Shown here: positions 1 through 11,152 of the stretch, in pieces
Layout: the number at the start of each line of letters is the position of its first letter
Numbering within the stretch: position 1 is the stretch's first letter
Made by a program: the position numbers and the translations under genes
Source: Apostichopus japonicus
Taxonomy: Eukaryota > Echinodermata > Holothuroidea > Aspidochirotida > Stichopodidae
DNA: 64,000 nucleotides
NCBI RefSeq assembly: GCF_037975245.1
Contig: NC_092570.1
Span: 7,315,001 to 7,379,000, forward strand
Reading direction: 5' to 3'
The notes under the pieces: model-generated
Databases searched by the model: none
What the model was told of the DNA's origin: nothing
Seen by the model: only the letters and a program-made list of their open reading frames with translations

Positions 1-424
1 AATAATCATAATCATAATCATAATAATAATCATAATAATAATAATCATAATAATAATAATAATAATCATAATCATAATAATAATCATAATAATAATAATC
101 ATAATAATCATAATAAAAATCATAATAATAATCATAATAATAATAATCATAATAATAATAATAATAATCATAATCATAATCATAATAATAATCATAATCA
201 TAATAATAATCATAATAATAATCATAATAATAATAATAATAATAATCATAATAATAATCATAATAAAAATCATAATAATAATCATAATAATAATAATCAT
301 AATAATAATAATAATCATAATCATAATAATCATAATCATAATAATAATAATCATAATAATAATAATAATCATAATCATAATAATCATAATCATAATAATA
401 ATAATCATAATAATAATAATAATC

Positions 425-471
<47 letters not shown>

Positions 472-482
472 CATAATAAAAT
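1..482. repeat. AAT/AATCAT microsatellite
   Basis: The first 480 bases are an almost pure mixture of AAT and AATCAT/CATAAT units with no other content. The tract probably continues left of the window. It carries no gene. Confidence 0.97.
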
Positions 483-908
483 AGGACATGAACCGGTTCA
501 ATGAAACCTTATGGTAAAGCTCTAGCTTTAGGTGCCTTTAACGGGAAGGCATGTTGTAGTGCTTTTGCGAGTATACCATAAGCTGTCCCACTCTAAATAG
601 GTGCAACTTAAAAATACCAAGTTTAAAATAGAACTAACTATGGTTTTATTTATACGGTCTATACTAACAACTGTTAACAGCAGGTCTTCGGGAGAGTATT
701 GGAGAGCATAATTGCATAACACTTCATTATCGCATGGATTTTTAAAGTATTTCTGTCCGTCTGACTTAATAACAGTTGTTGTCCGTTCGTAAAATCAACG
801 TGTGTTAGTCACGGTGACCGCCATTGATATCGTGTAAGAGGTGTTCTTTTGTCAACGGAAAAGCGATCTGTCGCAGTTTTCAGACAATTCGATTGTTGAG
901 TGTAAGAG
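483..908 (+). promoter_or_regulatory. conserved 5' flank of receptor R1
   Basis: This stretch has no gene of its own. It is the upstream region of R1, and its reverse complement recurs upstream of R2, R3, R4 and R5. The last 68 bases before the ATG (841-908, with the core AAGCGATCTGTCGCAGTT) are almost unchanged in front of R1-R7 and R10, so they are a candidate shared 5' UTR or core promoter. A block around 520-620 (short GC-rich word, then GTGGGACAGCTTATGG-like sequence on the other strand) is also shared. No TATA box was convincing; the regulatory role is inferred from conservation only. Confidence 0.5.
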
Positions 909-2077
909 ATGATGGAAAGCACGTATAATCTCCGACTTGTCTCTTACTTTATGTATGGCGCCCTTATTCATATACTTCTCGTAGCTTCAGTACAAACCAC
1001 CTCCGTACATCTTGGTCCTGCAGAAGGATTCAGAAAATTTAGTGACGTCATCTTTCCCGGCGAGTACATTAGTTTACAGTGTGTGTGTGGGATGGACTGA
1101 CAACCTGTAACATATCAATGCTTTGTAATGACACAGTTATCTACGAGGAAGGAGGGCTTAAGTCTAATGATTATATTTTTAATAAAATTGAATCGTCCTG
1201 TTTACTGAGTATTACGTTTATCAATATAACTGTTCAGCACAAAGGAGTATATAAATGCCGGATACAGAATGGAGACACGAAAATGGAGGATACATACAAC
1301 CTCAACGTTGTTACGGAATGGCCTCAGTGCTTGGCTAAGTTTAATGAATCTGATAATAGCTTTCAATTGTTCTGTTACACATTTAGTCAGACGGGTCAAA
1401 ACGTTCCTCAGACATGGGAAATAATTGAACCAGGAGACAAGTCGAAGCCATTTTTGAACTTCACAATTCAACATAATCCAAGCATATCTGTATTGAAGAT
1501 TGTTGGCGTTTCACATTCGGAAATCACAGAAGAGAATCTAACCGATCTATACAAATGTTCTCATTTCAATGAATCTTCACGAAGTTGCTTCTTTAATTTT
1601 AATTCTCCCATGATCGACGTTATCACATCATCAACTCCACTTCCCGATGCAGGGTCCTCGGGTCCATCTGACCAACAGTCTGAGCAAGTAGTTACAGAAC
1701 CAGTGATTGCACCATCGACTACTAAAAGGAGGGTACTACAACAAACATCATTCAATCTCGTAGGTGTTGGGTTGTCATGTGCAGTTGTTGGCTTTATAGT
1801 GCCATTTATTTCACTTTTATTTACGTGTTTCAAACTAAAGGATAGGAAGAATGCGTCGAAAACTGCAGAAAACGAAGAGAACGAAGATCCTGCAGCAGCT
1901 ACAGCCTATTCTATGAAGATATTTAATACCAGAGACCAAACAAAGTACGAGACTACCATAACTAACAATACAAATAACACGTACGACTATGCAGACCAAA
2001 GAGAACTTAACATTAGAGAGTTACCAAGGCAGTCTCATGGAACGCCGACAGTTCAACAATACGAAACTGTACAGTAA
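909..2077 (+). pseudogene. R1, two-Ig-domain membrane receptor, short-tail class, frameshifted
   Basis: The conserved ATG at 909 opens a signal peptide (hydrophobic core VSYFMYGALIHILLVAS). The reading frame breaks at about 1079-1090, where R1 has TGTGTGTGTGGG and its paralogues have TGTGTGTGGG: one extra GT, giving a stop at about 1100. In the second frame the rest is intact: V-like Ig domain with the F-strand motif HKGVYKC, C2-like domain (FQLFCYTF ... LYKCSH), a Ser/Thr/Pro-rich stalk, a transmembrane helix (LVGVGLSCAVVGFIVPFISL) and a tail with YSMKI, YETTI, YDYA and YETV. Canonical Cys 144 of the second domain is Phe here. Single exon. As written the product would be a 63-residue fragment, but the rest shows no other damage, so a recent loss, a null allele or a sequencing error in the GT run are all possible. 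Confidence 0.85.
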
Positions 2078-2103
2078 AATACATACTGAGATGCAAGTGT
2101 GTC

Positions 2104-2109
2104 AATAAA
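2104..2109 (+). terminator. AATAAA polyadenylation signal of R1
   Basis: AATAAA lies 27 bases after the R1 stop codon, and the same signal sits at the matching place after R4, R6, R8 and R9. Confidence 0.65.
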
Positions 2110-3690
2110 AGACGGAATCGTTGTGTATTTAACGACTATTAACATACGTACTTAATATTAAAACGTATTTGGCGGAAACGGAACCAAATGACATGCATTA
2201 TAGCGACAGAGACTAATGATGAAACTTATCAAAGCTTTCTCGTGTTAAAGAAAAAAGCAAACAGTTTTTATACTTGGCAAAACCCAAAGCGCCGTTGATT
2301 TCAACCATTAGATGTGTGGACTTGCTCAAGTCCTTTAGTCTTCTCTGTATACATGAAAGAATATCGAAAGCGGCGAAATCTTGCTAATGGAATAATATCT
2401 TTCTTAGCTGCTTTGATGAAGTTGATTATTACCCACATCTTCATCACCTAGTTAACTTAATTGGTTAGGTTAATTGTTAGGTTAACTAATTGGTTTTCTT
2501 CTACTTTTATTTTAAGTTTGTGTCAGTGAATTACATCTCATCAGGACATGTCTTTTTTGTTTCCATAATCTTTTCTTACTTTGTTTCTTCTCAAACTCCT
2601 AGCTAACAATGTGCTTAATATGAAAAATCTGAACAATGTTGCTCTTTGTAGAGAGATGTTTGTAAATTCCTTTGAACGTCTTTTGAAGAAAAACGAGAGC
2701 AATGAAAGGAAACGAATAAAGAAATATTAAAATATTGAACAACTTAAAAATTTATATAAAGTCAGAATTTAAAACTGATATGAATGAAGGTAAATTTTTA
2801 TGCCTTTTTTTCCCTTTAAAACTGAAGTGAAATGAATGGAGACAATTTTAGAGAAACGCTTTCGAAGTAATAAAAAGATTTGATCCAAAACTTGATTAAT
2901 TTCAGTCTAACCAATTAAAATCAACATTTTAAGGACGCCTGAAAATATTTTAAGGAGTTCATGCTCATCCGTATAACTATATATAAACCATGGTAATAAG
3001 AGAATGCTATATCGGTGTTGTGTGTGTACGTGTGTTTGACCTTCAGCTATATATAACTCTCTATTTGGGATTTTTGTTGATTGTAAAAGTATATTATAAG
3101 TATACTATACGCACTACACAGAGAAATAAAACTGGTTACCTGCCTTCTTTGTTCAGTTGACGGTTCTGTCAGTTATTGGTTTTATTGTAAGTTTTATTTT
3201 GTATGTACATTGTAGAACAATGTGTGACGTCATTCACCAAAAAGTTTCTGCTTCTTTCATCGTTTTTAAAAACATCTTTATGTCATCAGTGCTCATTTAC
3301 AACCCTGTGTACTTCACATCAAATATCAGAAAATGGTATCGAGAATATCAATAATAATAATAATAATCAGGAATTGAACAATATGCCTATGAATTAGAGC
3401 AGTTTCCCAAAACTGTCCAAAAATAACTTTAACATGGCACGAGGTAAGCCGATGGACTAAACAGTATTCTTCACTAACTCAACCGGTATATTAATGGTCA
3501 CATGCCACTAGAAGTGAAAGATGGGAAGGGGGAAGTAGGGGCGCACGACCTGGTGAGCATTAGTATTCGTGTGAAGGCACGCGAGGACTACCTAATTTTG
3601 AAAATATACTCGTGTACGGGTGTGAGACCATCGTGGAAGGGTCCTGCATTGTATTAATTATACAAGCACAAACAATAAATTTCAAATCTT
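2110..3690 (+). other. duplicated 3' flank of R1
   Basis: No gene is seen. The block is a diverged duplicate of the sequence after R8 (about 52348-53980) and R9 (about 57769-59230), and of the R6 and R4 3' flanks in reverse. Small open frames at 3157-3397 are not kept in frame between copies, so they are judged non-coding. The end (about 3450-3660) belongs to another module that recurs at 18930, 35513 and 53750. Confidence 0.75.
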
Positions 3691-3770
3691 TGCGAAGGAA
3701 TTGAAATATGCCTCCATCCATCCCGATACCCCGTTTCACCCACCCATCGAAGTAAAAAAAGCGAGAGGAG

Positions 3771-3902
3771 TTTTGGCGCCTGGGTTCGATCCCCGGCCAA
3801 GGCAGTTTGCTTTTGCCGCTCTCTTATATGGTGGCTTGCCTTGATTAGGAGCTTTGAGTATTAGAAACGAGCACACACACACACATATATATATATATAT
3901 GA
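3771..3902 (+). repeat. tRNA-derived SINE, 3' part, ending in (CA)n(TA)n
   Basis: GGGTTCGATCCCCGG at about 3782-3796 is a good pol III B box with flanking T-stem, followed by about 75 bases of unique body and then CACACA and TATATA runs. No matching A box is seen upstream, so this looks like the 3' part of a tRNA-headed SINE rather than a tRNA gene. Confidence 0.5.
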
Positions 3903-6133
3903 ATCTTTCAAAATAATCTACTTTAATGTAACACGCCGCGACACGATATCTACTTGGTCTATAAATCTTTCTTCTTTCTTTCTTTTTTCTTTGCATGGGG
4001 GAGGGAGGGGGCGGGGGTGAGGGAGTGAGTAGGTTCAATTCAAGTAAATAGGTAAGACCAAATTGTAAAAGGTGGAAATGACGGGTGATCAGTTGTATTG
4101 ATGTTTTAATTCATCAAACCATGAAAGAGATTAGCTGTTTTCTTCTGTATGTTTTCGTTAGTGATGATAATAGCTACTGACATTCAACATGAGCAGTCAA
4201 ATTGTGCACAGCACTAAGTACATGTGCACAATTTAACAATATTTAATACTAACTTGTATAAATATATCTTTGAAAATTTCGTATTGAAGGGACTGAATAT
4301 TTCCATCTTCTTTCCGTGTAAAGTGGTGACAGGGTTGTGGTTGGATGGTTGGGGGGGGGGGGGCAGCAATTGACAGCAACATCTTGCAGTATTATGGCAC
4401 TACCATAAGAATCAATTGAAAGAGACTAGAGTGATGAAAATTGCTTGGGTCTAACAGTAAACTTCTTCGCAGGACATGTATGTATGAGCTCGCTGACCAG
4501 GGCGAAATCGTTTGACTTTTGTCTTGTATGTGTGTACACAAAGCAAATTGGATGCACGCTGTCTAATAAATTGTTCACATAGTAGGAATGCGTACTTCAT
4601 TGCAAAATCAATGCAGTTTTTCAGCCTAAGTACACATTTTGTCGCAGTAAACCTCATTGACGACAAGCACGTACGAACATCAAAAGTTTGCAGCTAGCTG
4701 CATACAGAAGAGCCACCGACAAGAAAATCTCCCCTTAGTCTTAAAAATTATAACCTTCATTCCTCGTAGATTAGATTTTCTGAATCCTTCTGAAGAACAA
4801 TCTTAAAAGCCAGCGTAACTTTATTCATTCATTTTTAAGGCAAAGGTACATGTGAATTATATATGTCCACTATTGGCACCGAAACACATCGACCTGAACT
4901 GTACTGCAACAGAAATTATAATTTTGGTGTCAATCTCAGTTTCCTTTTATTAACATGTCAGTTTCAGTGCATACACAATATTGTATCGAGTACAAATCCA
5001 AGATGGCAAATACGAGTATCGCAACAATGTTGGAATACGTGTACAAGTATACGGAATCACATTACATGTATTCTTGTCAGAAAATAACCGCCACATTGCA
5101 ACCTCGCTATATTGTAAAGGGAAAAGAAACGTTAATGACAAACTGTCACTGATATAGAAATACGCAATGATTGATCTTTCTCACTTGTTAATACGTTTTT
5201 CGAACATGAGGACTTTGACAAGTCTAAAATATAAAGTATAAGATAATAAACTACCGCACTTTTTTGGATTATTTAGTGTTTAATTAATTCAGTTTAGGTT
5301 ATAAAGTTTCATATAGCCTTCATTTAGTTCGGCCTACAAATTTCCACTTTGAGAATTAAAAGTATGTGTCAAATACAATTTACAAGGTTATCTTAATGAT
5401 TTCAAAGAGCGTTGGTATCAAATCCTCTATAATTCAAAATATATACAAACAGCAAATAAATGTTAATTGTACAAATATACAAGAAATAATGGTTTCCGGT
5501 GCGCACTATCTTATAATGGAAAACAGATAATCGTACCGGTGAGACGGGGTACAATGGTAGGTGAAGGAGGACTGTGTGGCGTACTGTATCAGTCACAAAA
5601 AATCATTGATGATTTCCAGGTAGTCCTCAGTTTACGAACCAGTCGTAGGTAAGGGACAGAAGTGACAAAGTGTCGCCTGTAGATAACATTTATTGTACAA
5701 CAGTCATACAATATAGGGCCTATCAATGAATAATGTAATGAACGTTGCAAAACTTTGGAATATTAAAGGCGTTCAACTGGGCCTGTAGAATTCAAGGGTC
5801 CTAGAGTCGACAGATCTGTTATGTCTCCGGGCCACCTTTTGCGTTATAATTATATTTTAAAAAGGAGAATACATTATTATTTAATTATTCCATTTATTCC
5901 CGAGCTACTGAATTGTCCCGGGTTCGGGATTGACTTTCATTACCCCACGTTTATAGCCAGGCCTGTGGAGGATGCATCATCCTGGGGGGGGGGGTCAATA
6001 GAAGAGATGAATACATGCCAGACCCGTTGTTTGGTTTTACGGTTTGTAACATAACCATATCAAGTTGCGCATTGGAATAAGAACCGAGTCTATGTAGTAA
6101 ATACAGAAACCGATGCACGTCGCGCTATGTGTC
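3903..6133. other. intergenic, partly duplicated with 44335-45640
   Basis: No supportable gene. From about 4680 to 6120 the sequence is a diverged copy of about 44335-45640, the 3' flank of R7, consistent with R2 and R7 having been duplicated with their flanks. It contains poly-G runs (4350, 5985) and nothing else recognised. Confidence 0.65.
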
Positions 6134-7759
6134 TTATACTAGAGCATCGTCTTTACTAGGATCAAAGACACAGTAATGAATGTCCTCTTCTGTCTTGTCT
6201 TCTTCAAACGGCTCATATAAAGAACAATCAACCATATCGGTGGTATTTATCGGAGAATCATCTTGGAAATTGTCATCTTGAAACGTCAATTTATCAATAT
6301 CAACTATTGAATATGGTTCACATTGACTATCACGTAACTGGTTTGCCTTGCAACGAGGAGATACTTTCTTCACTTTCGCGTAAAGATGGTCTGGTACTTC
6401 ATCTTCATCGTTCGTTGTGTTCGATTTGTGTTTATATTCTTCAGTTTCATGAGAAGTTGTCTGTCTGACGTCATGACGAACGCCTCTTTTCTCCACCTTC
6501 TTGTAAAGATCTTCAGGTACTTTACCTTCACTCTCCGTAATGTGTGATCTGTTTGTGTTATCCTTTATTTCATGAGAGGTTGACTGTCTGGCGTCATGAC
6601 GAACGCTTCTTTTCTCCACCTTCTTGTAAAGATCTTCGGATATATTTCCTTCACTGTTCATTGTACTCCTATTATGTTTATCCTTCATAGATCCTCTCTC
6701 TGATTTCCTCTGTATTTCATCGTATGAAGGAATCTCCTGATTAGCATTATTAGATAATTTACCCAAGACCGTTCCTGTTTGAACCAAGTCGCCGTTCGTA
6801 TGTGTTTCGTTTAAATTCATACCTTTGCAAGAAAATCTGCCGTTTGTTTTACACATTATAACCGTCAAACAGACAGGTACTAACATAAATGAAACTGTAA
6901 CAGCTAAGATGATGATAATCGATTTCATTACGGGTTGCTCGCTGGTCTTAACGGATGTAGGCGATATCGATGTTGAGGTGTGACGTAATGGTCTCATAGA
7001 ATGCCTTTGATGTGTTGGTAAATCAATATTATTATCGTTGGTGTGCTTCCATCAATATCAATTGAAGATTCGAAATTAAAATAACAATTTCTAGATAGAT
7101 CATTAGAATATGAACACTTGTACTCATTGGTTAGATTCTCCTTGGTGATTTTTGCATGTGAAACCCCCACAATCTTCACTGCAGGCGTGCTTGAAAGATG
7201 TTGAATTGTGAAGTTCGTAAATGTCTCCGGATTGTTTCCCGGTTCAAGTTTTTCCCATGTCTGGAAAGCAGATTGACCTATCGGACTAAAGGTGTAACAA
7301 AACAATTGAAAGCTTCTATCAGATTCATTAAACTTAGCCAAACACTGAGGCGATTTCGTAACAACGTTGAGATTATGTGTCCTCCATTGTTGTGTCTCCA
7401 TTCTGTATCCGGCATTTATATATTCCTTTGTGCTGAATGGTTATATTGAAAAATATAATATTCAGTGACGAGGAAGATTCAATTTTATGAAAATCATAAT
7501 CATTAGACTTAAGCTCTCCTTCCTCGTAGATAAATGTGTCATTGATAAGCATTGATATGTTACAGGTTGTCAATCCATCCCACACACACTGTAAAATAAA
7601 TTTCTCTCCAGGAAAGATGACTTCACTAACATCTCTGAATCCTCCTAAAGGACCAAGATGTACGGATGTGGTTTGTACTAAAGCTACAAGAAGTATATGA
7701 ATAATGGCGCCATACATAAAGTAAGAGACAAGTCGAAGATCATACGTGCTTTCCATCAT
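6134..7759 (-). pseudogene. R2, two-Ig-domain receptor, long-tail class, two frameshifts
   Basis: Starts with the conserved ATG at 7759. Compared with R7, two bases are missing near 7375 (end of the first Ig domain) and one base near 7028 (juxtamembrane stalk), so the gene is read in three pieces: 7759-7373, 7401-6994 and 6997-6134. Both Ig domains are recognisable (HKGIYKC; FQLFCYTF ... EYKCSY), followed by a transmembrane helix (SIIIILAVTVSFMLVPVCL) and the most elaborate tail of the array: three tandem copies of a 41-residue unit with DLYKKV, DLYKKV and HLYAKV tyrosines (codons near 6628, 6505, 6382), then YSIV, YEPF and YCVF. The second domain has Phe instead of the extra Cys. The net loss is three bases, but the interval between the two indels is out of frame and meets stops, so the locus is a pseudogene as written. 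Confidence 0.85.
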
Positions 7760-8609
7760 CTCTTACACTCAACAATCGAATTGTATGAAAACTGCGACAG
7801 ATCGCCTTTACTTAAATCCACTGTCAATAGAACACCTCTTATATACACGATCAATGGCTGTGACGAGGACACTAAATTTTACTTTATATTATATTATCGT
7901 ATGACAACTGTTATATAGTCAGACGGACGGAAATACGTTTAAAATCCATGCGATAATAACGTTGTATGCAAATATGCTCTCCAATACTCATGCCAAGACA
8001 TACATGTTAACAGTTGTAAGTATAGACTGTTAAGATGTATCAATGAAACCTTAGTTAGTTCTGTTTTAAACTTGGTATTTTTAAGTTGCACCTATTTAGA
8101 GTGGGACAGCTTATGGTAACTCGCAAAAGCACTACAACCTGCCTTCCCGTTGAAGGTACCACAAGCTAGAGCTTTACCATTAGGATTCATTGAACCGGTT
8201 CACATCCTATTATCATCCATTATTATTATTATTATTTATGTCTTGTCGTCAAAGTAAAGTAATGTTTATACAGTTGCGTCGCATAATTCGCAAAGTATAA
8301 TAGTATGCTACCCCTCAGTGAATAATTGACACGTTCACACGTCATGATGGCACTCTCAGTTTTAAGTAAGCCTACCAGGAAGCTTGTACTTCTTCACGTC
8401 CTTAGAATTTCATTGTGTTTTCCAAAGACATAGAGCTGTCTAATATTACACAGATTGACTAAACGTTCTCAGCCGATGTTTTTCCGATGAGGTACTTTTA
8501 GTTAGTTCTCATTTTGCGAACAACATTAAAACTAGCTTCTGCAATGTCCAATCTCCTGTTTGTCTTTGCTACAAAACACAGATAATTATGAGTAACACCA
8601 GCTAGAGTA
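7760..8609 (-). promoter_or_regulatory. conserved 5' flank of R2
   Basis: The first 70 bases upstream of the start carry the shared leader (AACTGCGACAGATCGC on the + strand). The rest matches the upstream regions of R4 (21284-22130) and R1 and then stops abruptly at 8609, where the CACTA-like element is inserted; the R4 flank continues smoothly across that point. Confidence 0.55.
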
Positions 8610-9631
8610 CACTGAAAACTTAAATTGGTTCACCGACTAACATAACGTTAGTCCATCTGGTGCCTCTCCCGACTAACATAGCCTTAGTCAGTTGCTATAC
8701 CGACTAATTCATTCCTTAGTCAGTTGGATTTCTTAGTCGGTCATCTTAGTCCGTCAGCTTAGTCGATCAACAATTTGGTAGTCGGTAAATGTATATTAGT
8801 CAGTTACATTAGTTGGTGACATTAGTCGGTCTTTACCGACTAATTTATATGAGCCACCGACTAGTTTATAGCAGGTTTTACATTAGTCAGGATGGTGCCT
8901 CTCCCGACTAACCTTTCTGAGTCGGTATCGACTGACTAGTTGCACTGACTAGAATCACTGAAAGAATTAAACCCGACTAGTTTTACTGACTAGCATCACT
9001 GAAAGAAAAGTGAGCAGAAGAAACACAAATAATGTGTACGTTGGCAGTATTTATTTCTGATAAAACTTCTGATGTCTACAAAGGCTGACTTTCGACAGAT
9101 AGAGAAGAAATCACTGTAAATAAAATCTGAAAATCTGTTTTTTTTCCAACAAAGTTAAGACAAGTTAATGGATCAAACATGAATCGCAAAAGTATAGCAC
9201 TGCACAATAATGCAAAGTTGAATCTTGGGCAAGGGTTCCTCATGACTTTCGTTTTAAAGTGGTACCCCAAATCGACACCAGTTAAGTCTTCACGAACAAA
9301 GAGTGTTTCTCTTAACTACAAATGGCCTCCCACTTGTCTTCAGGAATCCAAAATCTGCACCATTATTGACCTGTGAACAGAAAATATGATATACGTGTAA
9401 GCACAGATACAGATATAGCACATGATAACTCACATTATCATAAACATACATTTACATTAAAATTTTATAACATATTGGGAGGTATACATTTAAATCTAGG
9501 TCCCTCAAATTATAAGCCAGGAATAGCAGCTTTACCAAATTATTATTAGCTTTGCACAGCATAACACCAAGTTATTTCTCAAAGCTTAATAATTATGTTA
9601 ATCATGTTAATAATGATCCCAATAGACCGGG

Positions 9632-11152
9632 ATCCCAGAAGGTTTGGTTAGCTGGGAAGGTAACCAATTGCCTTGTACATCACAATGTTCACAGTGCATT
9701 CCTGTATATGAAACCTGACGACTGGCAAACCGACTGTGGTGGGTGTGGCTGGGAGAGCAATTTTAAAGTCACCTGATAGCTAACCTAGATCAGTTTTCAT
9801 GGTAACACATCAAAGTAAGTACAATGTGTCAGGTATGGCCCCAAGAGCAACAAATGGCCATTGCCAGTAATTATTGGTGGTGGGGTACCCCTGCCAGTGA
9901 TCTATAATTGACCCCTCAAGGCTGACCTAGGTCAGCTCATGAGGTAACCACTTGAAACCTACTGGAAAATGTTGTTTAGGACTTCAGATACAACTGATGG
10001 GCATTGCCAGTAATTTTTATTAGTGGGGTACCCCTGCCAGTAGACCCCCAAAATGCCCATTCCCCATTGACCTAGATGAGCTCATGATGTAACCAGTTGA
10101 AAACTACTGGAAAATGGTATCACTTCATATGTAAGGGATGGGCATTTCCAGTAATTTATATTGGGGGGGGGGGTACCCCTGCCAGTAGACCCCCAAAATG
10201 CCCATTCCTTCATTGACCTAGGTCAGCTCATGAGATAACCAGTTGAAAAATTACTGGAAAATGATAGGTATCACTTCATATGTAAGGGATGGGCATTTCC
10301 AGTCATTTACATTGGTGGGGTAACCCTGCCAGTAGACCCCCAAAATGCCCATCCCCCATTGACCTAGATTAGCTCATGAGGTAACCAGTTGAAAACTACT
10401 GTAAAATGATTGGCAGGACTCTATATGTAAGGGATGGGCATTTCCAGTAATTTATATTACTGGGGTACCCCTGCCAGTAGACCCCCAAAATGCCCCCCCC
10501 CCCCCCTCATTGATCTAGGTCAGCTCATGATTTAACCAGTTGAAAACTACTGGAAAATGATTGACAGGATTCTATATGTAAGGGATGGGCGGACTCTGGC
10601 AGTGGTGGCCCACCAATATAAAATACTGGAAATGCCCATCCTTACATATGAAGTGATACCTATCACTTTCCTGTAGGTTTCAACTGGTCAAATCATGAGC
10701 TCACCTAGGTCAATGAGGGGATGGGCATATTGGGGGTCTACTGGCAGGGGTACCCCACCAATAAAAATTACTGGCAATGCCCATCCCTTGTATCTGAAGT
10801 CCTAACCAACATTTTCCAGTAGGTTTCAAGTGGTTACCTCATGAGCTGACCTAGGTCAGCCTTGAGGGGTCAATTATAGATCACTGGCAGGGGTACCCCA
10901 CCACCAATAATTACTGGCAATGGCCATTTGTTGCTCTTGGGGCCATACCTGACACATTGTTCTTACTTTGATGTGGTTACCAAGAAAGCTGATCTAGGTT
11001 AGCTATTAGGTGACTTTAAAATTGCTCTCCCAGCCACATCCACCACAGTCGGTTTGCCAGTCGTCAGGTTTCATATACAGGAATGCATTGTGAACATTGT
11101 GATGTACCAGGCAATTGGTTACCTTCCCAGCTAACCAAACCCTCTGGACTCC
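9632..11152. repeat. large inverted repeat (fold-back) inside the CACTA-like element
   Basis: About 350 bases at 9632-9985 recur, nearly identical, as the reverse complement at about 10795-11152. A matching 45-codon open stretch (starting VWLAGKVTNCLVHHN) exists in both arms and ends at the same stop. The centre holds tandem units with an orientation switch near 10600-10670. It could be a fold-back element or a nested hairpin MITE. Confidence 0.8.
9998..10590. repeat. tandem repeat, units of 139-151 bp
   Basis: GATGGGCAT recurs at 9998, 10137, 10288, 10433 and (as GATGGGCGG) 10583. Each unit holds a GGGGTACCCC palindrome, a run like CCCCCAAAATGCCCAT, and GACCTAGGTCAGCTCATGA. Inverted copies of the unit follow in the right half of the fold-back. 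Confidence 0.8.

Noticed and set aside
1-482. Regular repeat at the left edge as a possible CRISPR or satellite array
   Set aside because: It is a simple tri/hexanucleotide tract without spacers.
3157-3397. Small hydrophobic frames after R1, with similar frames at 53489 and 58947
   Set aside because: The copies differ by indels and do not keep one frame; the block is a duplicated 3' flank.
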